The notes beneath the pieces were generated by a model that saw only the letters and a list, made by a program, of their open reading frames with translations, was not told the DNA's origin and ran no database searches. From contig CAMJKI010000011.1 of assembly GCA_946406355.1 (NCBI GenBank), positions 1-44,207 on the forward strand: a stretch of 44,207 bases of DNA, given 5' to 3'. Source of the stretch: an uncultured Bacteroidales bacterium (GTDB lineage Bacteria; Bacteroidota; Bacteroidia; Bacteroidales; UBA932). The first letter of the stretch is position 1. Each line of letters starts with the position of its first letter. This document shows positions 26,836 to 35,175 of the stretch, one piece after another. The position numbers and the translations under genes are program-made.

Positions 26836-27539
26836 AAAAGAAAATAGTTGTGCTTACCGGCGCGGGAGTAAGCGCCGAAAGCGGTTTTGCCACCTTCCGC
26901 GACACCGGCGGCCTGTGGGAGCAGTACGACGTTAACGACGTGGCTTCCATCGAAGGCTGGTACCGGAACCGGAAACTGGTGCTGGATTTTTACAACCAGC
27001 GCCGCGCCCAGCTCAAGGACGCGCAGCCCAATGCCGCCCATCTGGCCATCGCCGGCCTGGAAAAGGAGTATGACGTGGACGTGATTACCCAGAACGTGGA
27101 CAACCTGCACGAACGGGCCGGTTCCACGCGCGTTCTGCACCTGCACGGGGAACTTTCCAAGGTCCGGCCCGAAAACGGCATTTACGACCGCACCGCCTCG
27201 GAGGCGGAAGTAATTGATGTGGGATACGGAGAAGTGCATGTGGGCGACCTGGCTCCCAACGGCAGCCAGCTGCGTCCGCACATCGTTTTCTTCGGCGAGG
27301 CCGTTCCCAATATCGAGAAAGCCATCAACCTGGTAGAGAAGGCCGATATCCTTCTTATCGTGGGCACCTCCCTGCAGGTGTATCCCGCCGCCGGGCTGTA
27401 CCGCTACGCTTCCATCAACACGCCCATCTACGTAATTGATCCCAAGCCGGTTCCCATTTCCGACGGCCGGGTGACGATGATCCAGGATGTGGCCACCAAA
27501 GGCATGGAAAAGTTTTTGGAAATGCTTGCAAATAAATAA
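26832..27539 (+). CDS. Sir2-family NAD-dependent protein deacylase (sirtuin), cysteine-free
   Basis: NAD-dependent protein deacylase of 235 residues. It has the GAGVSAESGFATFRD NAD motif (10-24), TQNVDNLHERAG (86-97), catalytic His105 in HLHGEL and a C-terminal GTSLQVYPAAGL. Tyr54 and Arg57 in FYNQRR match the Y-x-x-R motif of class III sirtuins (CobB, SIRT5), which prefer succinyl and malonyl lysine. The protein contains no cysteine at all, so the usual four-Cys zinc ribbon is absent; the segment in its place is DRTASEAEVIDVGYGEVHVGD. It overlaps the ATPase by ATGA and is the last gene of the three-gene unit. The promoter of the rplU operon lies across its 3' end. Confidence 0.93.
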   Translation: MKKKIVVLTGAGVSAESGFATFRDTGGLWEQYDVNDVASIEGWYRNRKLVLDFYNQRRAQLKDAQPNAAHLAIAGLEKEYDVDVITQNVDNLHERAGSTRVLHLHGELSKVRPENGIYDRTASEAEVIDVGYGEVHVGDLAPNGSQLRPHIVFFGEAVPNIEKAINLVEKADILLIVGTSLQVYPAAGLYRYASINTPIYVIDPKPVPISDGRVTMIQDVATKGMEKFLEMLANK

Positions 27540-27555
27540 AAAATCCGTATCTTTG
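27525..27555 (+). promoter_or_regulatory. Promoter of the rplU-rpmA-serS-ruvC operon
   Basis: CTTG (27525-27528), 19 nt and TATCTTTG (27548-27555) match the Bacteroidetes -33/-7 consensus closely. The -33 part lies inside the sirtuin 3' end. The transcript would start near 27561, leaving an 85-90 nt leader. Confidence 0.75.
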
Positions 27556-27572
27556 CAGTCCCAAATTTTGAG

Positions 27573-27647
27573 ATGACCGCTAAGCTCAGCAAGACCTGCC
27601 GCAAGGGCGGGCGCTTACGGCCGAAAACTTTTAATAAGTTTTTATAG
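27573..27647 (+). CDS. Possible 24-residue leader peptide upstream of rplU
   Basis: An ORF begins with ATG at 27573, about 12 nt after the predicted transcript start, and ends with TAG at 27645-27647, one base before the rplU ATG. The peptide is strongly basic (starts MTAKLSKTCRKGG, with nine Lys or Arg). Its coding region contains the hairpin at 27577-27620. Placement suggests translational coupling to rplU. An ORF this short can arise by chance, so this is a candidate only. Confidence 0.35.
   Translation: MTAKLSKTCRKGGRLRPKTFNKFL
27577..27620 (+). promoter_or_regulatory. Structured mRNA leader of the rplU operon
   Basis: An outer stem pairs CCG-c-TAAGC (27577-27585) with GCTTACGG (27613-27620). 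An inner stem pairs CCTGCC (27595-27600) with GGCGGG (27606-27611) around a GCAAG loop, with an internal loop between. An A/T-only hairpin (AAAACTT 27624-27630 with AAGTTTT 27636-27642) directly precedes the rplU ATG. This resembles autoregulatory ribosomal-protein leaders; binding by L21 is inference. Confidence 0.5.
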
Positions 27648-27648
27648 C

Positions 27649-27960
27649 ATGTACGCTATTGTAGACATTGCAAGCCAGCAGTTTAAAGTGGAAGCTGGTA
27701 TGGACATCTTCGTAAACCGGCTCAAGGCCAAGAACGGAGAAGCTGTAGAGTTCGACAAAGTGCTCCTCATCGACAACGAGGGCAAAGTGAAGGTCGGAAC
27801 TCCGTATGTAAAGGGCGCCAAGGTCAGCGCTACCGTCGTGGACGACGATGCAAAGGCCAAGAAAGTGCTCGTATTCAAGAAAATCCGTCGTAAGGGATTC
27901 CAGACGCTCAATGGCCACCGCCAGAAGCTCACCAAGGTTCACATCGACGCTATCGCTTAA
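27649..27960 (+). CDS. rplU: Large ribosomal subunit protein bL21
   Basis: The 103-residue protein [22 protein letters not shown]...[14 protein letters not shown] is full-length bL21, which binds 23S rRNA during large-subunit assembly. It includes the conserved [16 protein letters not shown]-terminal motif. It is followed 20 nt later by rpmA, the usual rplU-rpmA pair. The start is fixed by the family N-terminus and is preceded by a structured leader. Confidence 0.97.
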   Translation: MYAIVDIASQQFKVEAGMDIFVNRLKAKNGEAVEFDKVLLIDNEGKVKVGTPYVKGAKVSATVVDDDAKAKKVLVFKKIRRKGFQTLNGHRQKLTKVHIDAIA

Positions 27961-27980
27961 CTTTAAAGGAGAAACAGATT

Positions 27981-28241
27981 ATGGCACACAAAAAAGGTCA
28001 GTCCAGTTCCAAGAACGGTCGTGAGTCGCATTCCAAGCGGCTTGGCATCAAGAAGTTCGGCGAGGAAGTCGTAAAGGCCGGCAACATCATCGTGCGTCAG
28101 CGCGGTACGGCTCACAACCCGGGCCTCAACGTGGGCATGGGTAAGGACCACACCCTTTACGCTCTTATCGACGGTACGGTAAAGTTCACCCGCAAGCGCG
28201 AAGACAAGTCTTACGTTTCCGTAGTACCCTTCGAGAACTAG
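27981..28241 (+). CDS. rpmA: Large ribosomal subunit protein bL27
   Basis: The 86-residue protein [27 protein letters not shown] is bL27, whose N-terminus reaches the peptidyl-transferase centre. The mature-type N-terminus MAHKKG is encoded directly, without the cleaved extension found in Firmicutes. AAAGGAG (27965-27971) 9 nt upstream is one of the few Shine-Dalgarno-like sites here. serS starts 1 nt after its stop. Confidence 0.97.
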   Translation: MAHKKGQSSSKNGRESHSKRLGIKKFGEEVVKAGNIIVRQRGTAHNPGLNVGMGKDHTLYALIDGTVKFTRKREDKSYVSVVPFEN

Positions 28242-28242
28242 A

Positions 28243-29514
28243 ATGCTTACTTTAAAACTTTTACGCGAGTCTCCGGATTGGGTAATCCGGAGACTTGCCG
28301 TTAAAAATTTCGACGCCCGCGCCATCGTGGAAAAAGTGATAGCGCTGGACGACAACCGCAAGGCCCTTCAAACCGAGTCCGACGCCCTGCTGTCGCAGCA
28401 GAAAAAGGCTGCGGCCGAAATCGGCGCACTCATGAAGCAAGGCAGGCGGGAAGAGGCCGAGGCCGCCAAGGCGCAGGTAGCTGCCCTTAAGGAGCGCTCC
28501 AATGAGCTCCTGGCCCAGGCCGACCGCAACAACGAAGAACTGCAGGCCCAGCTGGTCCTGCTCCCCAACATCCCCTGCGACATAGTTCCGGAAGGAAAGG
28601 GCGCCGAGGATAATCTGGTGGTGAAGATGGGCGGCCCGGAGGTACAGCTTCCGGAGAATGCCCTTCCGCACTGGGAACTGGCCAAGAAGTACGATATCAT
28701 CGACTTCGACCTGGGCGTAAAGATTACCGGCGCCGGTTTCCCGGTGTATAAGGGAAAGGGTGCCAAACTGCAGCGAGCCCTCATCAACTATTTCCTGGAC
28801 CGCAACACCGCAGCCGGGTACAAGGAGGTGGAGCCGCCCGTGATGGTGAATGCCGCATCGGGCTTCGGCACCGGCCAGCTGCCTGACAAGGAAGGTCAGA
28901 TGTACCACGCCAACGTGGACGATTTCTATATGGTCCCCACCGCCGAGGTGCCTGTGACCAACATCTTCCGGGATGTAATCCTGGGCGCCGACCAGTTCCC
29001 CCAGAAGCTTACGGCCTATACGCCTTGCTTCCGCCGGGAGGCCGGTTCCTACGGTAAGGATGTCCGCGGCCTCAATCGTCTGCATCAGTTCGACAAGGTG
29101 GAAATCGTGCGGGTAGAGAAGCCGGAAAACAGCTACGCTGCCCTGGACGAAATGGTGGCCCATGTAGAGAGCCTGGTGAATGAACTGGGACTCAAATACC
29201 GCATCCTGCGCCTCTGCGGCGGGGATATGAGCTTTACCTCGGCCATTACCTACGACTTCGAGCTGTGGAGCGCCGCCCAGGGACGCTGGCTGGAGATTTC
29301 CTCCGTGTCCAATTTCGAGAGCTATCAGGCCAACCGCCTCAAGCTCCGCTATAAGGACCAGGATGGAAAGATGCAGCTGGCCCATACCCTCAACGGCAGC
29401 TCGCTGGCCCTTCCGCGTGTTGTAGCAGCTTTGTTGGAAGACAACCAGAAGGACGGGTACATTGAAATTCCCGCCTGCCTGCGTCCTTACACCGGCTTCG
29501 ACCGCATTGATTAA
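28243..29514 (+). CDS. serS: Serine--tRNA ligase
   Basis: Charges tRNA-Ser (and tRNA-Sec where present) with serine. The 423-residue class II synthetase has the N-terminal coiled-coil arm (about 30-105, Lys/Ala/Glu-rich), TAEVPVTNIFRD, motif 2 PCFRREAGSYGKDVRGLNRLHQF and motif 3 LPRVVAALLEDNQ. Full length. It starts 1 nt after rpmA and overlaps the likely ruvC start by 8 nt, so it is embedded in the rplU operon. Confidence 0.97.
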   Translation: MLTLKLLRESPDWVIRRLAVKNFDARAIVEKVIALDDNRKALQTESDALLSQQKKAAAEIGALMKQGRREEAEAAKAQVAALKERSNELLAQADRNNEELQAQLVLLPNIPCDIVPEGKGAEDNLVVKMGGPEVQLPENALPHWELAKKYDIIDFDLGVKITGAGFPVYKGKGAKLQRALINYFLDRNTAAGYKEVEPPVMVNAASGFGTGQLPDKEGQMYHANVDDFYMVPTAEVPVTNIFRDVILGADQFPQKLTAYTPCFRREAGSYGKDVRGLNRLHQFDKVEIVRVEKPENSYAALDEMVAHVESLVNELGLKYRILRLCGGDMSFTSAITYDFELWSAAQGRWLEISSVSNFESYQANRLKLRYKDQDGKMQLAHTLNGSSLALPRVVAALLEDNQKDGYIEIPACLRPYTGFDRID

Positions 29515-30064
29515 GGAAAGAATCATACTCGGCATAGACCCCGGAACCCAGTTGCTGGGTTTCGGGGTCATCCGTGTTTCCGGCAAAAAGGCGGAGTACG
29601 TGGATATGGGTGTGCTGGACCTCCGGAAAGAGGCCGATGCCTATGCCAAGCTCCGCGCCATTTACGAGTGCATCTCGGAGGTTTGCAAGTCTTATCATCC
29701 CTCCGAACTGGCCATTGAGAGCCCTTTCTACGGGAAAAATGCGCAGGTGGTCCTCAAACTGGGCCGGGCGCAGGGCGCAGCCATCATCGCCGCCCTGGAA
29801 TACGGCGTGCAAAGCGTTACGGAATATGCCCCCCGTAAGGCCAAGGAGGCCATTGTGGGCAACGGCGCCGCGTCCAAGGAACAGGTGCAGCTGATGCTGG
29901 AAAAGACCCTGAACGTTACGCTGGAGTCCAAGCACCTGGATGCAACGGACGCGCTGGCCATAGCCCTCTGCCACCATTACCAGACTTCCAGCCCCCTGGC
30001 TGCCGTGAAGGGAAAGGCAGGCTGGGAGCAGTTCGTAAAGGATAATCCGGACCGGGTAAAATAA
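29507..30064 (+). CDS. ruvC: Crossover junction endodeoxyribonuclease RuvC
   Basis: Resolves Holliday junctions with RuvAB. The 185-residue RNase H-fold nuclease has acidic catalytic positions in IILGIDPGTQLLGFGVI, the LAIESPFYGKNAQ glutamate and the HLDATDALAIALCHH aspartates. I place the start at TTG 29507, because MIKERIILGIDPGT matches the family N-terminus and leaves only an 8-nt overlap with serS. The in-frame ATG at 29462 would add 15 residues copied from within serS. A TTG start inside a coupled overlap suggests modest expression. Confidence 0.9.
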   Translation: MIKERIILGIDPGTQLLGFGVIRVSGKKAEYVDMGVLDLRKEADAYAKLRAIYECISEVCKSYHPSELAIESPFYGKNAQVVLKLGRAQGAAIIAALEYGVQSVTEYAPRKAKEAIVGNGAASKEQVQLMLEKTLNVTLESKHLDATDALAIALCHHYQTSSPLAAVKGKAGWEQFVKDNPDRVK

Positions 30065-30132
30065 TTTTCAAATATTATTAAACTTTTACCATAACGATGC
30101 GTCTAAAACATCGTGACTTGGTATTGATATTT

Positions 30133-33100
30133 ATGGTAAGAAAGATCTTCCTGGCCGTTTTCGGCCTGTTCGCAGCCCTGGCACTGAGTGCCCAGAATTA
30201 CAAAATTACCCTGAAGCTGTCAGATTCCATCACCGGAGAGGCGGTGGGATTCGCTACGGTTTCGCTCACCCCCGAAAGAGGTTCCTCCAAGTATGCCCTC
30301 ACGGATTCCGAGGGTAAGGTTACCCTGGAGAAGGTCCGCAAGGGAAAATACGTCCTTAAGGCGGAACTCCTGGGCTATCTCCCTTATACGCAGGATGTTA
30401 CCGTAGAGGACAAGGACGTGGAACTGGGTACCATCAAAATGGACCTGAATCAGGAAGAGCTGGATGCGGCTTCCGTATCGGCCACGGGTAACCCCATTAT
30501 TATTAAAAAGGATACAGTAGAATATAATGCATCGTCCTATAAGATTACGGACGACAACATGCTCATAGACCTGCTCAAGAAGCTGCCTGGCATTGAGGTG
30601 GGCGATGACGGTTCCATCACTTCCAACGGTGAAACCATTTCCCGTATCACCATCGCCGGCAAGACTTTCTTCCTGGACGACCCGCAGGTGGCCACCAGCA
30701 ACCTCCCCGCCAAGCTGGTAGAGAAGGTGAAGGTGATCAAGAAGAAGAGTGAGCAGGCCGAATTCACCGGCATCGACGACGGTAACGAAGAAACCATCAT
30801 CGACCTTACTGTCCAGCAGGGTATGATGAACGGTATTTTCGGCAACCTGGTAGCCGGCGGCGGTCACGATATCCCTTCCGAATACAATACCCTTAACGAC
30901 TGGCGTTACCAGGCCAACGGCATGGTAGGCCGCTTTACCGACCAAAGCCAGCTCTCCCTCTTGGCAAACGTGGGCAACGGTCCCCGTGGAGTAGGTTTCA
31001 ACAACTTCTCCGGCGGCATGATGGGCGGCATGATGGGCGGCATGGGCGGCGGTATGGCCGGTGGCATGATGGGCGGCGGTATGATGGGTGGCGGCATGGG
31101 CGGCATGATGGGCGGTGGTATCACCACTTCCTGGATGGTGGGCGCCAACGCTTCCATGGACCTGTTTGACGGCAATATGGAACTGGCCGTCCCTTACCAG
31201 TACCAGGGCTCCATCAACAATTCCGTCTCGGATTCCTACAAGGAAACTTATGTTGCTGCCGGAAATACCCTTATCAACAATACGCTCAACGACAATGTTC
31301 AGGATACCTGGGGTCATTCCATCTCCATGCGCATGGACCACAAGTTCTCCGACAACACTTCCCTCATGATCCAGCCGCAGTTCAACTTCGGCGGCGGTTC
31401 CTATGTGCAGCAGTCCCTGTTCGACACCTGGCGGAATAAAGCCGAAGACGGTAACCAGACCAATAACGGTTTCAGCAGCAACAGCGGTGTCAATAAGAAC
31501 CTTACTTTCAGCGGCCGCGGTATTTTCCGTCAGCGTCTGGGCATGCCGGGCCGTACGCTCTCCCTCAACTTCAACTGGAATATCCGGGACAACCGGATGA
31601 ACGGCCTCAACCAGTCGCTCACCAATACTTATGCGGGTGAACTTATTATTCCGGATGTGGTGAACCAGCGTATCGACCAGGTGCAGAAGAGCCAGACCCT
31701 GGGCGCCAGCCTGGTGTACACGGAGCCCCTGGGCAACAACTTCTACATGGAGGGCCGTTACCAGATTAACTGGAGCAACTCCGTCACCGACAAGAAGGCG
31801 TTCGACAGCGGTAATCCCAACGACAAGTACTCGCTGAATCCTGCCGCCATCGCCGATATCTTCATGAACTACACCACTGCCGGCGAAACAGCAAACGCTA
31901 CCTACAGCAACAACGTCATCAGCCGCAACCTGAACCAGACCATCGGCCTTTCGTTCATGTACCAGGAAGACTGGATCCGTGCCCAGCTGGGTGCCCAGGC
32001 CATTCCTACCAACCAGTACAATCTGACCAATGGCAAGGAATACAATCCGGGTACCATATGGAACTTCGCTCCCCGTGCCATGCTCATGTACGAATTCAAC
32101 GAGAACGCCAACATCCGCGTGAACTACAACGGCCGCAGCGGACAGCCTTCCACCAACCAGTTGAACCCGGTGCTGGACAATTCCAACCCGCTTTCCCTGA
32201 GCCTTGGTAACCCGTACCTGACTCCTTACTTCAACCACAATATGCGTCTGGAACTGGAGTATTCCAACCGGGCCTCCTTCTTCACCGCCCGCTTCAACCT
32301 GAACGGCGGCATGAACCAGAACCCCATCTCCAATGCCAACTGGTATGACAATGGCGGACGCCAGTATTCCTTCCCGGTGAACGGAAAGAACACCTTCAAC
32401 GGCGGCGGTTCCATCATGGTGAACGCTCCTATCGCCAAGTCCAACTTCTCCATCTCCAATATGATCAATGCCAACTACAGCATGACCAGCAGCTATATCG
32501 GCGCCGGTACGCTGGATATGAGCAACTATTTCAAGACGGAAGGGGAGAAGGAGTACTTCGACTATGAAGCTTTCCACGACTACTATTTCGTGAACAATCC
32601 GGAGCAGTGGGGCAAGGACTTCCTGGCCAACGAAACCCGCACGCTTACCATCATGGAGAACTTCACGGGTACCTACCGTTCCGACGATATCGAGGTCCGG
32701 GTTGGTTTCCGTACCAATGTGCGCAAGCCCTGGTACACCGTGCAGAACGCCGTGGCCGCTACCTGGAACAATGCCGTGAACGGTTCCTTCATGTGGACTG
32801 TTGGCAATACCGGCCTCAGCATCAACACCGATGCCAACTACCGCTGGTACAGGGGCTATACCACCGAGCAACCTTCCGAGTTCATCTGGAATGCCTCTAT
32901 CTCCAAGACCATCTTCAAGGGACAGGCTACCATTTCCCTGGCTGCCTACGATATCTTGGGACAGTCCCGCGCCCAGAGCGTTTCCATCACGGATAACTAC
33001 TATCAGGAAACCAACAACCGCACCCGTCTGGGCCGTTACATCATGCTCAACTTCTCCTGGCGCTTCGGCACCTTCGGCGGAGGCCGTGGCATGTTCGGCG

Positions 33101-33186
33101 GCGGTCGTGGCGGTCGTAACGCCGGTGGCCCGCCCATGGGTGGTGGCTTCGGCGGCGGCTTCGGCGGTGGATTCAGGCCGATGTAG
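30133..33186 (+). CDS. Outer-membrane beta-barrel protein, TonB-receptor-like (OMP_b-brl_3 type)
   Basis: The 1017-residue protein has a signal peptide (MVRKIFLAVFGLFAALALSA), a carboxypeptidase-regulatory-like domain (about 20-110) and a plug-like region (IDLLKKLPGIEVGDDGSITSNG, ITIAGKTFFLDDPQVATSNL). A long barrel follows, rich in Asn and aromatic residues. These resemble the TonB-receptor-related outer membrane family PF14905, usually of unknown ligand. Two low-complexity stretches stand out: a Met/Gly run of about 37 residues (about 293-330, GGMMGGMMGGMGGGMAGG...) and a C-terminal Gly/Phe/Arg tail (GGGFGGGFGGGFRPM). The start at 30133 opens the signal peptide; an ATG at 30097 in the same frame is possible. 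The gene stands between ruvC and a terminator. Confidence 0.85.
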   Translation: MVRKIFLAVFGLFAALALSAQNYKITLKLSDSITGEAVGFATVSLTPERGSSKYALTDSEGKVTLEKVRKGKYVLKAELLGYLPYTQDVTVEDKDVELGTIKMDLNQEELDAASVSATGNPIIIKKDTVEYNASSYKITDDNMLIDLLKKLPGIEVGDDGSITSNGETISRITIAGKTFFLDDPQVATSNLPAKLVEKVKVIKKKSEQAEFTGIDDGNEETIIDLTVQQGMMNGIFGNLVAGGGHDIPSEYNTLNDWRYQANGMVGRFTDQSQLSLLANVGNGPRGVGFNNFSGGMMGGMMGGMGGGMAGGMMGGGMMGGGMGGMMGGGITTSWMVGANASMDLFDGNMELAVPYQYQGSINNSVSDSYKETYVAAGNTLINNTLNDNVQDTWGHSISMRMDHKFSDNTSLMIQPQFNFGGGSYVQQSLFDTWRNKAEDGNQTNNGFSSNSGVNKNLTFSGRGIFRQRLGMPGRTLSLNFNWNIRDNRMNGLNQSLTNTYAGELIIPDVVNQRIDQVQKSQTLGASLVYTEPLGNNFYMEGRYQINWSNSVTDKKAFDSGNPNDKYSLNPAAIADIFMNYTTAGETANATYSNNVISRNLNQTIGLSFMYQEDWIRAQLGAQAIPTNQYNLTNGKEYNPGTIWNFAPRAMLMYEFNENANIRVNYNGRSGQPSTNQLNPVLDNSNPLSLSLGNPYLTPYFNHNMRLELEYSNRASFFTARFNLNGGMNQNPISNANWYDNGGRQYSFPVNGKNTFNGGGSIMVNAPIAKSNFSISNMINANYSMTSSYIGAGTLDMSNYFKTEGEKEYFDYEAFHDYYFVNNPEQWGKDFLANETRTLTIMENFTGTYRSDDIEVRVGFRTNVRKPWYTVQNAVAATWNNAVNGSFMWTVGNTGLSINTDANYRWYRGYTTEQPSEFIWNASISKTIFKGQATISLAAYDILGQSRAQSVSITDNYYQETNNRTRLGRYIMLNFSWRFGTFGGGRGMFGGGRGGRNAGGPPMGGGFGGGFGGGFRPM

Positions 33187-33209
33187 TTGATAATGAGACA
33201 ATTAACGTT

Positions 33210-33239
33210 TTCTCCCTGTGACTGGAATCACAGGGAGAA
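33210..33239. terminator. Bidirectional terminator between the beta-barrel gene and rluD
   Basis: TTCTCCCTGTGA (33210-33221) pairs perfectly with TCACAGGGAGAA (33228-33239) around a 6-nt loop, followed by TTCTTTTATT. It lies between convergent genes. Confidence 0.85.
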
Positions 33240-33264
33240 TTCTTTTATTGGCTGATAATCAGGG

Positions 33265-34347
33265 CTATAGGCTTTGGGTGTAGGCCCGCCATTTTTCTAT
33301 CAGGGCCGACATGTCGGCGGGGAGGGGAACCTCGAAGAAGAGGCGCTCGCCGGTGCGGGGATGGGTGAAGCCCAGGGTGCGGGCGTGCAGGGCCTGGCGC
33401 GGGCACAGGGCAAAGCAGTTCTGGATGAATTGCCGGTATTTGGCGTAGATGGTGCCCTGGCGGATTTCGGCGCCGCCGTAACGCTCGTCATTGAAAAGGG
33501 GATGGCCGATGGAGGCCATGTGCACGCGGATCTGGTGGGTGCGGCCGGTTTCCAGGCGGCATTCCACCACGGTAATAAAGCCGTAGCGCTCCAGTACCCG
33601 CCAATGCGTTACGGCCCATTTTCCCTTGTCCGGATCGTCGTACACCTTGAAGCGCAGGCGGTCGTTGGGGTCCCGGCCGATGGTGCCCTCAATGGTGCCT
33701 TCGTCCTCGGCTATGTTGCCCCACACCACGGCGGTATAGATGCGGTCGATGGAGTGGACGAAGAACTGGTCGGCCAGGTTCAGCTGGGCCGGGGGATTCT
33801 TGGCCACTACCAGAAGGCCGGACGTGTCCTTGTCGATACGGTGCACCAGCACGCCCATCCGCTCGTCTTCGGCATCGGCCTCCTGCTTCAGACCCAGGTG
33901 AAAGGCCAGGGCATTTACCAGCGTGCCGTTATAATTGCCGTGCCCGGGGTGTACCACCATGCCGGCGGGTTTGTTCACCACCAGCACGTCTTCGTCTTCA
34001 TACACAATGTCCAGGGGAATGTCTTCCGGCAGAATCTCCATCCCGCGGCGCTCGTAGGGCATCACGAACTTGACCACATCGCAGGGACGCACCACGTAGT
34101 TGGCTTTCACGGGAACGTCGTTCACCAGCACATAGCCCAGCTTGATGGCCTGCTGCACGCGGCTGCGGGAGGTGTCTTCCTGGTGCGAGGCAATGAATTT
34201 GTCTATCCGCACAGGCTCCTGCCCGCGGTCTGCGACGATTCGGAAATGCTCGAACATTTCCTCATCCCCGCCGACGTCCGCGGCCTCCGGCCGGCCGCCC
34301 TGCAGAGCGGCTGGAAAGTCCTTCGAGACAGGGCCTGGTGAGATCAT
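33265..34347 (-). CDS. rluD: RluD-family 23S rRNA pseudouridine synthase
   Basis: Isomerises uridines in helix 69 of 23S rRNA. The 360-residue protein has an S4 RNA-binding domain (RIDKFIASHQEDTSRSRVQQ, near 43-100) and the catalytic motif HRIDKDTSGLLVVAKN with the invariant Asp. Family signatures GRTHQIRVHMASIGHPLFND and HARTLGFTHP are also present. The ATG at 34347 overlaps the PASTA gene stop as ATGA, which supports this start. An internal ATG at 34257 (MFEHFRIVADRG) is the alternative and would remove a 30-residue acidic leader. Bacteroidetes RluD proteins commonly carry such leaders. The PASTA-rluD order recurs in the phylum. Confidence 0.92.
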   Translation of the reverse strand: MISPGPVSKDFPAALQGGRPEAADVGGDEEMFEHFRIVADRGQEPVRIDKFIASHQEDTSRSRVQQAIKLGYVLVNDVPVKANYVVRPCDVVKFVMPYERRGMEILPEDIPLDIVYEDEDVLVVNKPAGMVVHPGHGNYNGTLVNALAFHLGLKQEADAEDERMGVLVHRIDKDTSGLLVVAKNPPAQLNLADQFFVHSIDRIYTAVVWGNIAEDEGTIEGTIGRDPNDRLRFKVYDDPDKGKWAVTHWRVLERYGFITVVECRLETGRTHQIRVHMASIGHPLFNDERYGGAEIRQGTIYAKYRQFIQNCFALCPRQALHARTLGFTHPRTGERLFFEVPLPADMSALIEKWRAYTQSL

Positions 34348-35114
34348 TGGGCCGGGAGTTTGGTGGTGTCCAGGGTGAGGTAGATATTGATGGGGGTGCC
34401 CAGGGTTTTGGATGCGCCCAGGGCGTCCTGCCTGTAAACTACGGCGTTTACCGAATCGGCATAGGTGCGGATGCCTTCGTCAAAGCGTACGCGTCCTACG
34501 TTCAGGAAACGGTCGTGAAGGGCATCGATGGCTCTCACATACTTCATGCCGATGAGGCGGGGCACCACGGTGGAACTTTCTTCACTGCTGAGGCCCACCG
34601 TAAGGTCTATGGTGGAACCGCTTACAACCAGGTCTCCGGCCTTTATTTCCCGGCCGTTCAGGCTTTGCCCCAGCACGTTATTGGTGGCAATATCCTTTAT
34701 ATAGTTGAGCTTGCCCAGGTCCAGGCCCCGGTTCTGAAGTTCGGCACGCGCTTCAATTACGGAATAACCATACAGGTTGGGCATTACCACCTTGCGGGGC
34801 ACAATGGAATTGATGGTGAGGAAGATGCTGCGGCCCTTCTTCACGGTAGCTCCGGCCTTGGGCTGCTGGCGGTACACCACGCCCGCTCCCAGCCTGCGCA
34901 CAAACACGGAATCTACCACCTTCACGCCCACATGGGAGTGTGAAGCCAGCTGTTCGGCTTCCGGAACGGTGAGATTGGTGAAGTCCGGCGCCGTTACCGT
35001 TTTCCCGTGCCGGGTAATTAGGCTCAAGCTGAGGGTGGCCAGGATGAGCAGTACAACAATGAGGACTGCCGCTTCCAGGAGATTTTTAAGAATCCAGTTG
35101 TCTTTGAGTGCCAT
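34344..35114 (-). CDS. PASTA-domain membrane protein
   Basis: The 256-residue protein has one N-terminal membrane segment (about 11-34) and three PASTA domains in the periplasm (about 40-110, 110-180 and 185-250). These carry the usual VPxLxGxxxxxA pattern: VMPNLYGYSVIEARAEL and VPRLIGMKYVRAIDAL. PASTA domains bind peptidoglycan stem peptides or beta-lactams in kinases and penicillin-binding proteins, but here no kinase or transpeptidase domain is attached. It overlaps rluD by 4 nt (ATGA) and is divergent from lnt across 61 nt. Confidence 0.9.
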   Translation of the reverse strand: MALKDNWILKNLLEAAVLIVVLLILATLSLSLITRHGKTVTAPDFTNLTVPEAEQLASHSHVGVKVVDSVFVRRLGAGVVYRQQPKAGATVKKGRSIFLTINSIVPRKVVMPNLYGYSVIEARAELQNRGLDLGKLNYIKDIATNNVLGQSLNGREIKAGDLVVSGSTIDLTVGLSSEESSTVVPRLIGMKYVRAIDALHDRFLNVGRVRFDEGIRTYADSVNAVVYRQDALGASKTLGTPINIYLTLDTTKLPAQ

Positions 35115-35161
35115 AAGACCAGAATCGTTTTGCGTTCTGCGAAGTTACGAAAAATAATTCA

Positions 35162-35169
35162 TATCTTTG
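35162..35169 (+). promoter_or_regulatory. -7 promoter box of lnt; transcript probably leaderless
   Basis: TATCTTTG matches TAnnTTTG. The likely transcription start falls at or next to the GTG at 35176, leaving no leader. No -33 element is visible at the usual distance; a TTTG at 35129-35132 is too far. Confidence 0.55.
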
Positions 35170-35175
35170 TTTCCC

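Noticed and set aside
29462..29506. ATG at 29462 as the ruvC start
   Set aside because: It would add 15 residues encoded inside serS that do not resemble RuvC. TTG 29507 gives the family N-terminus and a short coupled overlap.
30220..33201. 993-codon minus-strand ORF across the beta-barrel gene
   Set aside because: Open only because of GC-rich codon bias in the real plus-strand gene; the product is low-complexity Val/His/Gly-rich without domains.
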